Source: Silene noctiflora
Taxonomy: Eukaryota > Streptophyta > Magnoliopsida > Caryophyllales > Caryophyllaceae
Assembly (NCBI GenBank): GCA_009801015.1
Contig: VHZZ01012994.1
Location: forward strand, 21,966-45,072
Direction: 5' to 3'
DNA: 23,107 nucleotides
The notes beneath the pieces are model-generated. The model made no database searches. It was not told where the DNA came from and saw only the letters and a list, made by a program, of their open reading frames with translations. A program made the position numbers and the translations under genes. The stretch's first letter is position 1. Each line of letters opens with the position of its first letter. Shown here in pieces: positions 1 through 10,300 of the stretch.

Positions 1-430
1 GTTGTTTTCCGCTGCAATCTCACGAGTTCTATTCTTCGAGTAGAATTCGCATCATTTGCTAAAATGTCGAGAAATTTGAAGGTTACCCTTTGTCAAGTTT
101 CCAAAATTGTCTTTTCTAACTCAAACAAATATCTGGGATACAAATCATGCAGAAAAAGATATTGTAAAAATGAGCCCACTTTTAATTCAACTTCCACTTT
201 TGTTGGCGTCCCATTCTACAGTTTCACCTATACATGGGAATGATGGGATCCCTCTCACATAATCTGCACTATAGTAAGCTCCAAAACTAGGCATCAATCA
301 TCATTAATGCCTTCAAAAAAAACTTTGGTCATGTACATAAGAATGAAAGTATAGCTCAAATATACGAAGCAAAAAACCGGAAATAAGGAACATAAACACT
401 TTTGATCAGTAACCATTAGAGGCGAGGAGC
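1..430. other. Non-coding flank downstream of the WEB1-type gene
   Basis: No coding potential seen on either strand. The part next to the stop codon at 431 should contain the 3' UTR of the minus-strand WEB1-type gene, but I could not fix a polyadenylation site from sequence alone. Nothing else recognisable. Confidence 0.5.
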
Positions 431-2377
431 TTATGAATTCTTGGATGACGATTTTCTTCTAGCCAAGAACATAAAGAACCTCGGAAACAATGACCTTCTC
501 TTCTTCTTCATTGTGTTACTCTGCCCAAATGTCCCCTTTGGACTATTTACACTCTCGTCTGAGAATGAGTTTGGGGTTGTTGACTGTTGGCTAGACCCAG
601 TGGGATTAGCTATCTGAGCTAAGTTCTTCAATCCAAGCCCTTGTCCAAAGGGAACATGAGAAGAATTAGAATCGACAACCCTCTCGATCTTAATTTCCTG
701 CCCATATATGGAAGAATCTGACAATCTTTCAATGCCCTTCACTCCTTGTCCTTCAATACTCTTTCTCGGGCTATTCACTGAGCTTGGACCCAACTCACCT
801 GCTTTCCGCCTTTGCCCGTTTTCTGCCCTCCATTTCCTCAACTCTTGTTCCACACCCAATTTCCCTTCCGTGGCCTTTTCAGCTTTCTCCTCGGCAATCT
901 TCAGAGCTTCTTTTCTTTCTTCCACCTCTTGATTTGCCTCTTCCAATTGGGTCAAGGATCTCAATTCGGATGCTTTTGCTACATCAATTTGAGACATTGC
1001 GGCCGTCACCTTCATGTTGGCTTCTTCCTCGGCCTCATGGGCGCGTTTGCTCAGTGCATAATATTCTTCTAAGGAAAGTGTGACCCCACTAGAAGTATCC
1101 TCATCATTATTAACAATTTGGGTTGCTCCACTTTCTTGTAATGCCTTAATTGCAGCCATGGCTAGCCTCTCTGAAGCTTTAGCAGCCTCTATTTCCTTTT
1201 GAGCTGCAAGCAGCCGGCTCTCCATCGTGTTCGCCCCGGCTTTAGCTTGCTCGGCCTCCTCCTTCGCCTTCCTCAACTCTTCACGAGCCAATTCAACAGC
1301 CGATTTGGCCACATTGGCTTCTTCAGATGAAAGCTGCAATTGCTTAGGCAACTCCATCATTTTCTCTCTAGCTTCCTTTTCCATTGCCTGAACTACACCT
1401 ATTTCTGACTTTATCCTTTCTAACTCAGCTTCAAGAGATGAAACCGCAATTGAAGTCATACCTTCTCTTTCTCTTAAGTTGTCCAGGTCCAATTTTTCCT
1501 TCTCGAGTTCCAACTTTAGTGATGTGGCTGCCAACTTCAAGCAATTCACTTCAGCAGTTGCTTTTTCAATGTGAACCTTCACCTCTTCAAGCTCTTTATT
1601 GGCAGTAGCAATTGCTGACTGCATCCCGGCATGAGTTTTGTCGCCAGTGACTTCTTGAATGATTTTTGATTCCATGTAAGCTGCCAGCTCAGCTTTTAAG
1701 TCAGCAAGCAACGCAGATGCCGTGTTAAGTTTTGATTTTAGATCCTTGGCTGATTCTATTTGCATATTTAATTTTGCCAAATCCTCTTCTGCCTGCGTCA
1801 GTTCCTTTTCCCTAGTGAGCTTATCTTGGTCCTCCGCCATAATTGCTCCAATTCGGTGTTCCTCAGCTTCCAAATGGGCAGCATGAGCTGACTCCAACAA
1901 TTCTTTGGTAGAAATTAATTCTACTGTAAGGTTCTCTACAGTCTTCTCAACCTCCTTGGATTCATTAACAGCATCTTTAGCTTTCTTTACAGCATCATCT
2001 TTCTCGGTCAATAAAATTACATGATCATCTCGTAGTTTTTGCAACTCATCTTTGACAGCTTTTAGATCAGCAATGGCAGCTTCATGCCGGGCTTTAGCCA
2101 CTTCAAGCTGTGTTTTAGCAGCCACACTAGCCTCATGAGCAATCCCTTGTTCCATCTCTTCCACTCTAAGATGGGCAAGCTCAGAATCTTGTTTTGCTTG
2201 ACGCTCTTCTGTTTGTGCTCTTTCCAAGTTTAGCTTCAAATCTTCAATATGTCTCTTAGTGTTTTCCAAATCCTGAAGGGTTTGGATCTTTGATTGCTCA
2301 GCTTTCTCCGACTGTTCCTTATACAGAGGGATCTCCTGCTGCACCTTCACGAGTTCTCGTTCAATGATTTTGCGCCT
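431..2377 (-). CDS. WEB1: WEB1-type gene, exon 4 (coiled coil and C-terminus)
   Basis: Codes for residues 160-807, the whole long coiled coil plus the basic tail. The open frame extends a few codons further upstream to a TTG, but those codons lie in the intron: ctgcag directly precedes AGG CGC AAA (RRK), and the family reads TVE-RRK with no insertion. The stop codon is at 431-433. Confidence 0.92.
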   Translation of the reverse strand, partial: RRKIIERELVKVQQEIPLYKEQSEKAEQSKIQTLQDLENTKRHIEDLKLNLERAQTEERQAKQDSELAHLRVEEMEQGIAHEASVAAKTQLEVAKARHEAAIADLKAVKDELQKLRDDHVILLTEKDDAVKKAKDAVNESKEVEKTVENLTVELISTKELLESAHAAHLEAEEHRIGAIMAEDQDKLTREKELTQAEEDLAKLNMQIESAKDLKSKLNTASALLADLKAELAAYMESKIIQEVTGDKTHAGMQSAIATANKELEEVKVHIEKATAEVNCLKLAATSLKLELEKEKLDLDNLREREGMTSIAVSSLEAELERIKSEIGVVQAMEKEAREKMMELPKQLQLSSEEANVAKSAVELAREELRKAKEEAEQAKAGANTMESRLLAAQKEIEAAKASERLAMAAIKALQESGATQIVNNDEDTSSGVTLSLEEYYALSKRAHEAEEEANMKVTAAMSQIDVAKASELRSLTQLEEANQEVEERKEALKIAEEKAEKATEGKLGVEQELRKWRAENGQRRKAGELGPSSVNSPRKSIEGQGVKGIERLSDSSIYGQEIKIERVVDSNSSHVPFGQGLGLKNLAQIANPTGSSQQSTTPNSFSDESVNSPKGTFGQSNTMKKKRRSLFPRFFMFLARRKSSSKNS

Positions 2378-4582
2378 CTGCAGATTCAAGATATTAGAGG
2401 TGGTTTTGGGTAGTCCAATGGTGTACCCTAGTATTTTTCCGATTCTCGCATGTAACCCTCAGTTTTTTTTTTCTTAAAAGGTCTAATATACCTAAACACA
2501 ATGAGAAGTTATTCAAATTTCAAACAACCTGAATACTCAAATTGCCCTTGTCATATATATTACATTTAGCACTTTTGATTGATTAATCATCCATTTCTTG
2601 ATTTATCAACATAATCATTTGTTTACTTACCAGGAAGCATCTTTTCATGACCAAACTTCAACATTATAGGACCAGAGTTATTGCTTTCGTATCAGTTATG
2701 GTACTTAAGTTATTTTACGAACTAGTCATTGTCTTTATGGGTGTATAGATAATTTTAAAACATAGGGTATATTACAGAACTTGGAAAACAAAGGGGTGCA
2801 TGGGATATCCATTTTTTTTGTACATAGGAGTCAGAACTCGGGACATTTTTGATGTTCGCAGGGTTCGAACCCCGGTCATGAGTACCAACAATCAGTGACG
2901 GTAACACTAAACTAACTGATATATCATATATGCACATTAGACTTCAATATGAGAAATCAAAGCTTAAAATCAGACAATGGCTGAATCGGATGCCTAATAC
3001 TCTTGAACAGATTGGCGGCAAAAGTGTATTGTACATCACCTCAACAGTCTGAACTTTATGAGCCTTCCAATCAACAATGCCACCAAACTTGGAAACAGCT
3101 TCTTTGACAGATTCAAATGGCGCAGTTGTATCAATAAGAATCCTGTCTAAGTCGTATTCTGAAGTGAGGTTTGAGGGGCTAATAGGATCTCCAGTGCCAA
3201 TTTTAATCCGAGCAACCTGGACATTGGTGGCAGCATCTCCCTGATTGGAAACTTTGTTGCCTGTTGCAGCATCATGCATAGAAGCTTCCATTCCAGAACC
3301 TAATGTTATCATAATCAAGATTAGAAAGCTGTTTGAAAAGGGACAAATGAACCGATCTAGACAAGTCCATCTGAAATTTCATTTCCAAGGATTATCTAAT
3401 GTGGCATCGCATTTAGGATCAAAATTTATTACTTCGTATAAAATATTGTGAACTTAATACAGATTTCAGGTCAACCACGATATAACTGGAAATCAGTCCC
3501 TTCCATACACATACACACTTATAAAATTTCATCACCAACACCATGCTACTAAACCGTAAATGAAACCCGTTCAGATTAAATTATATAATTCCTTATATGT
3601 AAACCCATATGATGTTTGGAGACATGTCTGCAACTAAGGGTCACATTTTTGCTTTTTCGCACAGAAAAGATCATGCAAAACACAACTTCTAAGTTCTAAA
3701 ATTCACGTTTTTGCAATATTCATCATTCTAAGTTGAAGTCTTCAACAAGTCATGGGTGGTTGATGAAAAGATGAGGAATTCCAAGGGATCATTGGAAGTA
3801 TGTATTGAGGTGTCACTGTCATGTCTACTAGTAATATTTCAAGCATACTCTGGCAATGTATTGATGTAGTTTAATAGCAAACATCTTGTCTAATATTTCC
3901 ATTAAACGCCAACTACAATCCATGAGCACATCGATCAATTGGTCAAAGGTTGATCTACTTTAACATAGGTCTTGAGTTCGAGACCCTAGAAATGCCAGCA
4001 ATGTTAAAACATGGAATTAAATAGTTTAACCGCGCTTGTTGTAAACTCATCTCAAATCCGAACTAAATGCAAACAAAAAAAATACAAAAGCTACATATAT
4101 TCCTATACCTTGTTCTTACAACATAAAAAAAAAAAAAAAAAAAAAAAAATCAAAAATCACGAGTAAATGACTAATTCTGACAATACCTGAATCAATGTGA
4201 TCATCCAATTGTCCAACAGAATAAAGTTTTGATAAACTGCTATCTTTTTTCAAACCTTGCTGAGATGATTCATCTACCAATTTTTCATGCTCTTTTATTC
4301 CATTTGTTGTACCAGAAATTTCACTGATTCATCAATTACCACCATTGTATCATTATATCATTACACAATACAAATACACTGAAGGTAATTCCTCCATTGT
4401 TTACGTGTTATTAAAATACCGCTCACAATAAATAAAGAAAAGGTAAATAAATGACTGAAATGAAGACAAAGGGATTAAATAACTACAAGTTGAATGAATC
4501 ACCTTGGAGATTTAGTGCTGGATTCTTCCTCAGATTGAACCATTGGAATATGTTGAACTTCTATTTCGGTACCCATTGCCAT
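431..4582 (-). CDS. WEB1: WEB1-type coiled-coil protein of chloroplast photorelocation movement (four exons, 807 aa)
   Basis: Cytosolic coiled-coil protein. In Arabidopsis, WEB1 works with PMI2 to keep up the speed of light-driven chloroplast movement through actin filaments. Seen: exons 4582-4503, 4323-4187, 3299-3040 and 2377-431 join with GT..AG introns and an unbroken frame. Residues 1-120 are a variable, polar N-terminus. Residues 128-146 carry the family signature [19 protein letters not shown], followed by [10 protein letters not shown] joined to [17 protein letters not shown] across the last intron. Residues ~160-690 are a nearly continuous heptad-type coiled coil rich in Glu, Lys, Ala and Leu. 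The tail is Ser/Pro-rich and ends in a basic [11 protein letters not shown] segment. The start ATGGCAATGG has G at +4; a second in-frame ATG lies two codons on. WEB1 versus a WEL paralogue cannot be settled by eye; family membership is firm. Confidence 0.9.
2809..2930 (-). mobile_element. tRNA-derived SINE in WEB1 intron 3
   Basis: Read on the minus strand, an A-box-like block (tcagttagtttagtgttac, near 2903-2921) is followed about 35 bp later by a perfect B box, GGTTCGAACCCC on the plus strand at 2862-2873. The unit ends near an A-rich tail (acaaaaaaaatgg on the minus strand, ~2809-2820). This promoter pair and tail are the layout of plant tRNA-derived SINEs. Flanking target duplications are too degraded to state. 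It is not a functional tRNA because no acceptor stem pairs. Confidence 0.55.
3040..3299 (-). CDS. WEB1: WEB1-type gene, exon 3 (family signature)
   Basis: Codes for residues 73-159. It begins inside a Gly codon after acceptor ..attag and ends exactly at GAG before donor gtgatg. It holds the [17 protein letters not shown] signature of the WEB family, followed by [10 protein letters not shown]. Confidence 0.9.
3925..4080 (+). mobile_element. tRNA-derived SINE in WEB1 intron 2
   Basis: An A-box-like block (atcaattggtcaaagg, 3935-3950) is followed by a B box matching GWTCRANNC (gagttcgagacc, 3974-3985). The sequence trails off into an A-rich end around 4073-4080. Orientation is opposite to the host gene. 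Exact ends and target duplication could not be fixed. Confidence 0.45.
4125..4149. repeat. Poly(A) tract of 25 in WEB1 intron 2
   Basis: Uninterrupted A run on the plus strand, so a U run in the WEB1 transcript starting about 38 nt inside intron 2. U-rich stretches just inside plant introns are known to help 5' splice-site recognition; here that is inference. It could also be a remnant of a retroposon tail. Confidence 0.8.
4187..4323 (-). CDS. WEB1: WEB1-type gene, exon 2
   Basis: Codes for residues 27-72, a polar stretch with low conservation in the family (for example [20 protein letters not shown]). Acceptor ..atcag at the upstream side, donor gtattg at the downstream side. Both phases fit the neighbouring exons, and the frame upstream of the acceptor is closed by stops, which fixes the boundary. 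Confidence 0.8.
4503..4582 (-). CDS. WEB1: WEB1-type gene, exon 1 (start)
   Basis: Codes for the first 26 residues ([20 protein letters not shown]..) and two bases of codon 27, then donor gtgatt. The start was chosen because the frame joins exon 2 in phase and the ATG context (taatATGGC) fits plant usage. The N-terminus is not conserved enough in the family to confirm it by recognition, so a further upstream non-coding exon is possible. Confidence 0.72.
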
Positions 4583-5188
4583 TATATTAAATTCTACAAA
4601 ACTTTTGACCTTAAAAATCAAATAATCCAAGATTATTTATGTTTCCAAGGTCAAAACTTTTTACAAGAACAATCAAAACAATGAACACCCAACTTTATGT
4701 ATCTTGTTAACCAAGCTTCCCTCACATGAACATTGTCAAAAAAAATCAAACCTTAATTTGGGGTTAAGAAAATATAAAAAAAAAAAAAAAATTTAAAATT
4801 TTATTAATTAGGAAATGTTCGTTAAGAATTTGGAGCAAAACCCAGAAAAACAAAAGGGTAAAAATGGTGAAATTAGAAATGAGAGGNGAAGATAGAGAGA
4901 TGATAATGAATGTAATAATAAAAAGTTGGGTTGAAATGGTGGCAACCAGGAAACATAAAAAGTCCAGCTAATTTCAATGACATATTTAGTGAAATTAAAT
5001 GCATTAAAATAATGTATATTTAGATTTTAGACACTTCATTCAAATCATTATGATAATCACCTACTTATCATTAAACAAAGACTTTATAGTTCCTATCATC
5101 TTCTTTTCATTGGTCTGGAATTCTGGATGTAACGGCAGCCCAATCGATTAACAATATTAATCCACCCAATATTTTATTACAAATCACA

Positions 5189-5280
5189 GTCATTTTTTTT
5201 TTGCAATTAGTTGTCGGTGAGATTCGAATCTGGAACCTATTATTCATAACATCTTCGTCTCAACCACTACAAATAAGACA
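5189..5280 (-). mobile_element. tRNA-derived SINE-like unit upstream of WEB1
   Basis: On the minus strand, tagtggttgagacgaag (A-box-like) is followed by a B box, agattcgaatctc (around 5218-5230), and then an A-rich tail near 5193-5202. Same layout as the unit in WEB1 intron 3 but a different sequence, so probably another SINE family or a diverged copy. Confidence 0.45.
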
Positions 5281-5949
5281 TATTCGATAGAGATCACAAT
5301 ACCTTTAGATAACTAAACAAATGATTAGAATTTAACTTTTTAATGTCTACAATATTTTGTATTAGTTTTTCTTCCTTTAAAAGACGGAGGTATTGTCTTA
5401 ATATTAAAATGGATTAAGTATCATTTCATGTGGACATATAAGTCAATTTTTTTATTTTTTCTTATGTGCTTTTGTCTTATACATCTCACATGACATATTT
5501 CACCTGTCTTAAACTTAAGACAAATATACCGTTTTAAGTGAAAATTTGCCATGTTATATACAACAACGAACACATAACTAAATTCATTATTATATATAAA
5601 ATTGGAAACTTTGAGCTTCAAAAAGCAAATGAAAAGAGAAAAATGGAAGAACTATTACACTATTAGTTTAAGAAAATCACACTCTTAACAAGTTGTTGCA
5701 AAAACCCGTTTTACAAAGATATTTGTGTAAGACGATCTTGCACGGGAATTTTTGATTTATAAAATAGATTATGCAGTATGATATACAAGTTAGTCCTATT
5801 TAAAATCGTCTTAACTTATGACCTTTCATCTCCTTTTATTTTCATCTCTATTTAAAATCGACTTAAGCAAGAAATAGTGATATACAAGTATCTCAATTAG
5901 GCATTTGTGTTTTAACATTTTAAGCAAAATAGAAATAAATATAATTAAA

Positions 5950-6060
5950 TCAAGGTCGTGAATGGTAATAATCATGACCTAGATTCAAACCTCGTCTACG
6001 TCATATTCACCCTTGTGAGTTGTGACTCATTTTACACCTTAGATAATTTCTTAATTTCAA
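5950..6060 (+). mobile_element. SINE-like unit with B box
   Basis: A B box matching GWTCRANNC (agattcaaacctc, 5981-5993) is preceded by a weak A-box-like block (gtgaatggtaat, ~5958-5969). No clear tail or target duplication. Weakest of the four SINE-like units. Confidence 0.3.
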
Positions 6061-6889
6061 TTTAGTATATTGTAAAAATTGATAGCTACTCTTTTTTACA
6101 TCATTTATTGTTTAAGAGCAATCTTAACTTAAGACGACTCTTACACCAAATTAAAATAGAGGTAAAATAAAAAATGTTGTAAGAAATCTTAAATTAAAAC
6201 GATCTTAAAAACCAACTTTTTTAATAAAGGCACAAATTATCACGCTTGCGAATTGCAATATGACCTACGGTTAAGGTTTCCCGTGAGAGCCAGAGAAATT
6301 ACTAAACATTGCAGACCACCAAATGAACATATGAGATCATTTTAGGTATTTTATACATATTGGATCTCAACAGGTTATTCCGTTGCAGTCTAATTTGGGT
6401 CTCAGGTCAACTAATTTATGTCAAATTATTCAAGTTGAGTCCATTTTGACGATTGCAAATGATAAACTATCGATGAATAAACGGGCGAAAACCCAGTCTT
6501 TGACCATAATACAGTCTAAGGGAGACCAAAATTACAATAAGACAATGCACGAAAGACCACCACAAGTGGTGAAATTTACATTGTGATTTTGCATCAGCTC
6601 AGCTTCCTGTCGACAACTAGTACTATTTGTATGGCAAATAAATAGCTTGGCAACTAAATTACAGAAGTAGGCTGGGAGTATGATAGTAGTCATACTACAA
6701 CCAAGGCATATATGCTTCGTACGACATACCCCAATCTTTCCAACCTGAAGTTGACAACTCTGGTTTTGTAGAGATAACACTGGCATTAACGGCAGATTAT
6801 CGTCTTGAGAGCGCCGGCTTGACCTCTACATCACATGACCCGATGCCACATTGATTGTGGATTTTAATGGCAAGATAGTTTTCCAATGT

Positions 6890-7336
6890 TTATGAAAATT
6901 TGGACCTCTTCTTTTCCTTTCTTGAATCTTTTCTCAAATCATTTTCCTCTGAATCAAACTTCTCACAATTTCCATTTTCCTTGGGCCTTCCCGGTGTCTT
7001 TGATTTTGAACCCTTCCTCTTCTTTCCTGGGGAAGATCCTCCATTACTCTCGACAAATCCGTCTCCGCCACGAGGCAGGGGTTCTTCTTCAAAGTTCGTA
7101 TCAAGCCGCCAATTACACATAAGGTCCTGTTTTTCATCGTATTCCGAATCGACAACTTCACCGGCTCCAGGGAGTAAGCTGTTAAAGGTGACATTGCCAG
7201 TAGACCCTCCTTTGCGCTCAAGTAAAACAGAATCGGGCCTAATAATGGTCCCAAGTATACTCCTGTCAGCGCCTAAATTCATGATGGCCTTCGTATTCGT
7301 CAGAGAGGCGTAAGCCATCATAAAAGCTGATCTTAT
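6890..7336 (-). CDS. TRL: Polymerase gene, exon 13 (C-terminus and stop)
   Basis: Codes for residues 382-529. It opens with IRSAFMMAYASLTNTKAIM and SILGTIIRPDSVLLERKGG, which are conserved. The last ~85 residues are charged and variable with two Lys/Arg clusters that look like nuclear localisation signals. TAA stop. Upstream in-frame codons of the open frame belong to the intron, since acceptor ..ttcag precedes ATA AGA (IR). Confidence 0.92.
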   Translation of the reverse strand: MRSAFMMAYASLTNTKAIMNLGADRSILGTIIRPDSVLLERKGGSTGNVTFNSLLPGAGEVVDSEYDEKQDLMCNWRLDTNFEEEPLPRGGDGFVESNGGSSPGKKRKGSKSKTPGRPKENGNCEKFDSEENDLRKDSRKEKKRSKFS

Positions 7337-10300
7337 CTGAAGAATCAAACACAAAGGTTGAATATCATTCAACAAATTACTAGACATGGGATAAAAACCA
7401 CGATGGCAACAAAACAGCAATTGCATTAAGATTTCACAAAAGCTCTTCGTGCTAATACAAATGTTTGATTGAGTGTCAAGAGTCAGATATAATGTAATGA
7501 TTCAAAGGGTGTATAGATAGCAATATGATTCAAAGCGTGTATTGTGTTGCCCAAAACGTTCATACTTTGTCAATTGCATGTCAACTCATTGAATGCAATG
7601 GGCTCATTTTTGTTCCCTGAATTCTTATGTCAAATGACCAAAGTACTATACTGAAAACAATTCTAGAAAATAAAAGCATCAAATGTATACCATCAGTTAA
7701 GAGTAGTTATCAAAGCCAAAGAAGACACTAATATGTTTGAATATTTACCAACACAACATTTATACATAGCAATATGATTTAAAGGATGCATTGTATTGCC
7801 CAAAAAACAAATGCCAGCTCTTGTACTTTGTCAACTCAAGTTTTTGTGCCCTGGACCTTTTAGCACATTACTACGAACCATCCATTGAACATTCTCACAT
7901 GTCAAATGACCTGCCTACTATACTGAAAACAATTCTAGGAAATAAAAGCATCAAATAAATACCGATATACAGTGATTAAAGCTGTGATGCTCAGACTATT
8001 CAGTTGCCCCTGAGGATCCGGCAGACCCGACCTGGACACGGATCCGGACATGGATTTCGTGTCCGACCCTTCAATGTGAAATCGGACCCTTCGTTTTTGG
8101 TTGAGAGGGAGCCAGTGAATAATAAAAGAAAAACTAATTTTGTTGATGACTTGAAGATGAAGGAGAAAGCAGAGGTTAAAGGATGAAGGAGATAGCGGTT
8201 GTGGATCAATGAAGTTGAAGGAGTCTAATCTATACAAGTATAATACAAGAACCGCTGGACACTTGGCAATCCCTCATTAATTTTTTTCCCGCCTAACATT
8301 GTTTCAACATTATTTTATTGATTGGGGGTCCACACAATATTCGTATAATGGAAAAAATCTGTTTCAATATATTTTATTTGGATATTAATTAATTATTAAT
8401 AAAAAATGCATATTTCATGGGATGAAATAATTATGGAAGACAAAAAACATTACCTGCTGACGAATTTATATCAAATGTGAAACTAGCTTCATACATAATT
8501 ACATACTTATTACACAATATCTTGATTACCCTTAAAAAAAGAGTTGTGTTGTAAGATACGCTTAAATTTTTTACAATCATTTTTTTTGTTAATATGTTAC
8601 TTTCTGAGCAACCTTAAGTTATTGATTAATTTCATAATTACTCAAATGCTCTTTAGAAAACCATTTTTTTATACAACAAATATGTTTTACGAGAGATTAA
8701 AACCTTTTAGTAACGTAAAATTGGTCTATAGGTGATTTATTAGTTTTTTTTATATTTGGAAATTGCAAACCTTTCGTAAATAGGTTTCTAAATCCAAACC
8801 TTTCGTCAATTTACAACCGATTTAAATAAGACAAAAATAAAAGGTGGGTTCTAAGATGTTTTAGTTTAAGACAATCTTAAGGAAGACTTACTATTCTATT
8901 TTGTCTATGTTAGCTAATAAAACTCATTACAAGGGGCTCCTCATATATGACTTGCAATTAATATTAATCACATAAATTTTTTTTCTCTATATAAGACTAT
9001 CTTGCAATAACAGCAAGTCAAAAGGCATAAGTCATAACCCACATGTTTTTTTAACTATTGATTTGAATTAATATTAACTTCTACTATTATACTGGGTTGT
9101 CCGACTGATGATAAAACAGTCTTACAACTAGATACTATATAAATTCTACGATTTCATATTATCTACATACATATTATTATATATGACTATATGAGTACCA
9201 AACTTATAGTTTTGGGGGAGATTTTTTTTATATTGGCGGTTTTAAATGTTATGACTAGCCAATTACTAATGGGTGTTTTTCATCATAACTATGTTCTACT
9301 ACGGGTGTTAGGGTAAAACAATTTATATTACTTTAGTGTAAAATTGTGTACTAAAATTAAAATCTATATACCCTCACCAAAAATATGGGTAGTAAGGGGT
9401 TTTAGTCTTGAAGTAAGGTTCTATTCGCCAAACGGTGGAAGCATATTGATAACAGATAAGGTTAGCAAAATATGTTTCCCAGGTTTTACTATCAAATTAA
9501 ATTAGATGAATTAGAAAATAAAATGTTTAATAGTTAGAAGATTATATGACAATTGTATTATTTGCAATTTTCTTAAAATTATGAAAAAAGAATCCGTTCA
9601 TATGGTCCATTTGTACTATCTACTCCTTAATAACTTAACTTCATATGGTCCATATCGTACTATGTATTTAAAGATTACACTTAGAACTAGCCTAGAATCT
9701 ATGGAATAATCAGGGGGTAAATTTTAATCGGGTGAGGAGTTAATTACTTGGGTAATTAGTTCATTGATAATGGGTTTGGCATATAAGAGTAATGATTATT
9801 GAGGAGATGTTTTACTCTCATAATCATTAACCAGAGGGGAGGGTGGGTAATGTATTATCCCTTCATGAGGATGATAGAGGGAGGTGAATAATTACTCTCA
9901 TACCAAACATGGAAGATGCACCTTATATATCACTCCCCTATTCATTTCCCCCTTATTACCCTAGCCAAACTGTTGTGTATTAGTATTGAACACATATGGA
10001 AAAAACTTCGTAAAGATGTATAACTCTTAAGTAATACGATACTTATTTTGCACGTGTATCTTTTAATTTTAATTCTTTGGATCATGTATATATTATGATA
10101 ATTAGTAAAGAACAAGGATGTCAATGAGGCGGATAAGGGAGGAGCTTTGGGGGGATATAAGGTGCAAAAATTTCACCCGTGATGGGTGGTGGAACGGGGG
10201 TAGATTTTGTATCATACCAACCTAAACCCCCACCCTACACAACAAATATGTTTCAACTTTCAAGGTTTCATTGTTTAAAAATTTTGTTGATATTTTTTAG

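Larger units (their letters stand above)
4583..6889. other. Intergenic region: WEB1-type promoter side and polymerase-gene 3' flank
   Basis: No credible coding sequence. The left part should hold the 5' UTR and promoter of the WEB1-type gene, with no TATA box or motif I can defend. The right part, near 6500-6889, should hold the 3' UTR of the polymerase gene. In between are two SINE-like units and several loose copies of a short degenerate motif of the type gtaagacgatctt / aatcttaacttaagacg (about 5726, 5806, 6121 and 6181), which looks like decayed repeat DNA. Base 4887 is an N. Confidence 0.5.

Noticed and set aside
708..1608. Several plus-strand open frames inside the WEB1 coding exon
   Set aside because: They are antisense shadows of the strongly coding coiled-coil exon; no recognisable product.
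2378..2389. TTG as start of the long coiled-coil frame
   Set aside because: These codons lie upstream of a clean ctgcag acceptor, and exon 3 joins in frame at TVE-RRK as in the family.
2855..2930. tRNA gene suggested by GGTTCGAACCCC
   Set aside because: Only the pol III boxes are present; no acceptor stem or anticodon arm pairs. Better explained as a SINE.
6532..6786. 84-codon minus-strand frame downstream of the polymerase stop
   Set aside because: No conserved motif, no splice link to the gene, composition like the surrounding flank; probably 3' UTR or intergenic chance.
6900..7313. 137-codon plus-strand frame
   Set aside because: Antisense to exon 13 of the polymerase gene, whose minus-strand protein is clearly recognised.
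7935..8237. 100-codon minus-strand frame over the left end of the hAT-like element
   Set aside because: It crosses the transposon boundary and reads subterminal repeats, so it is not a gene.
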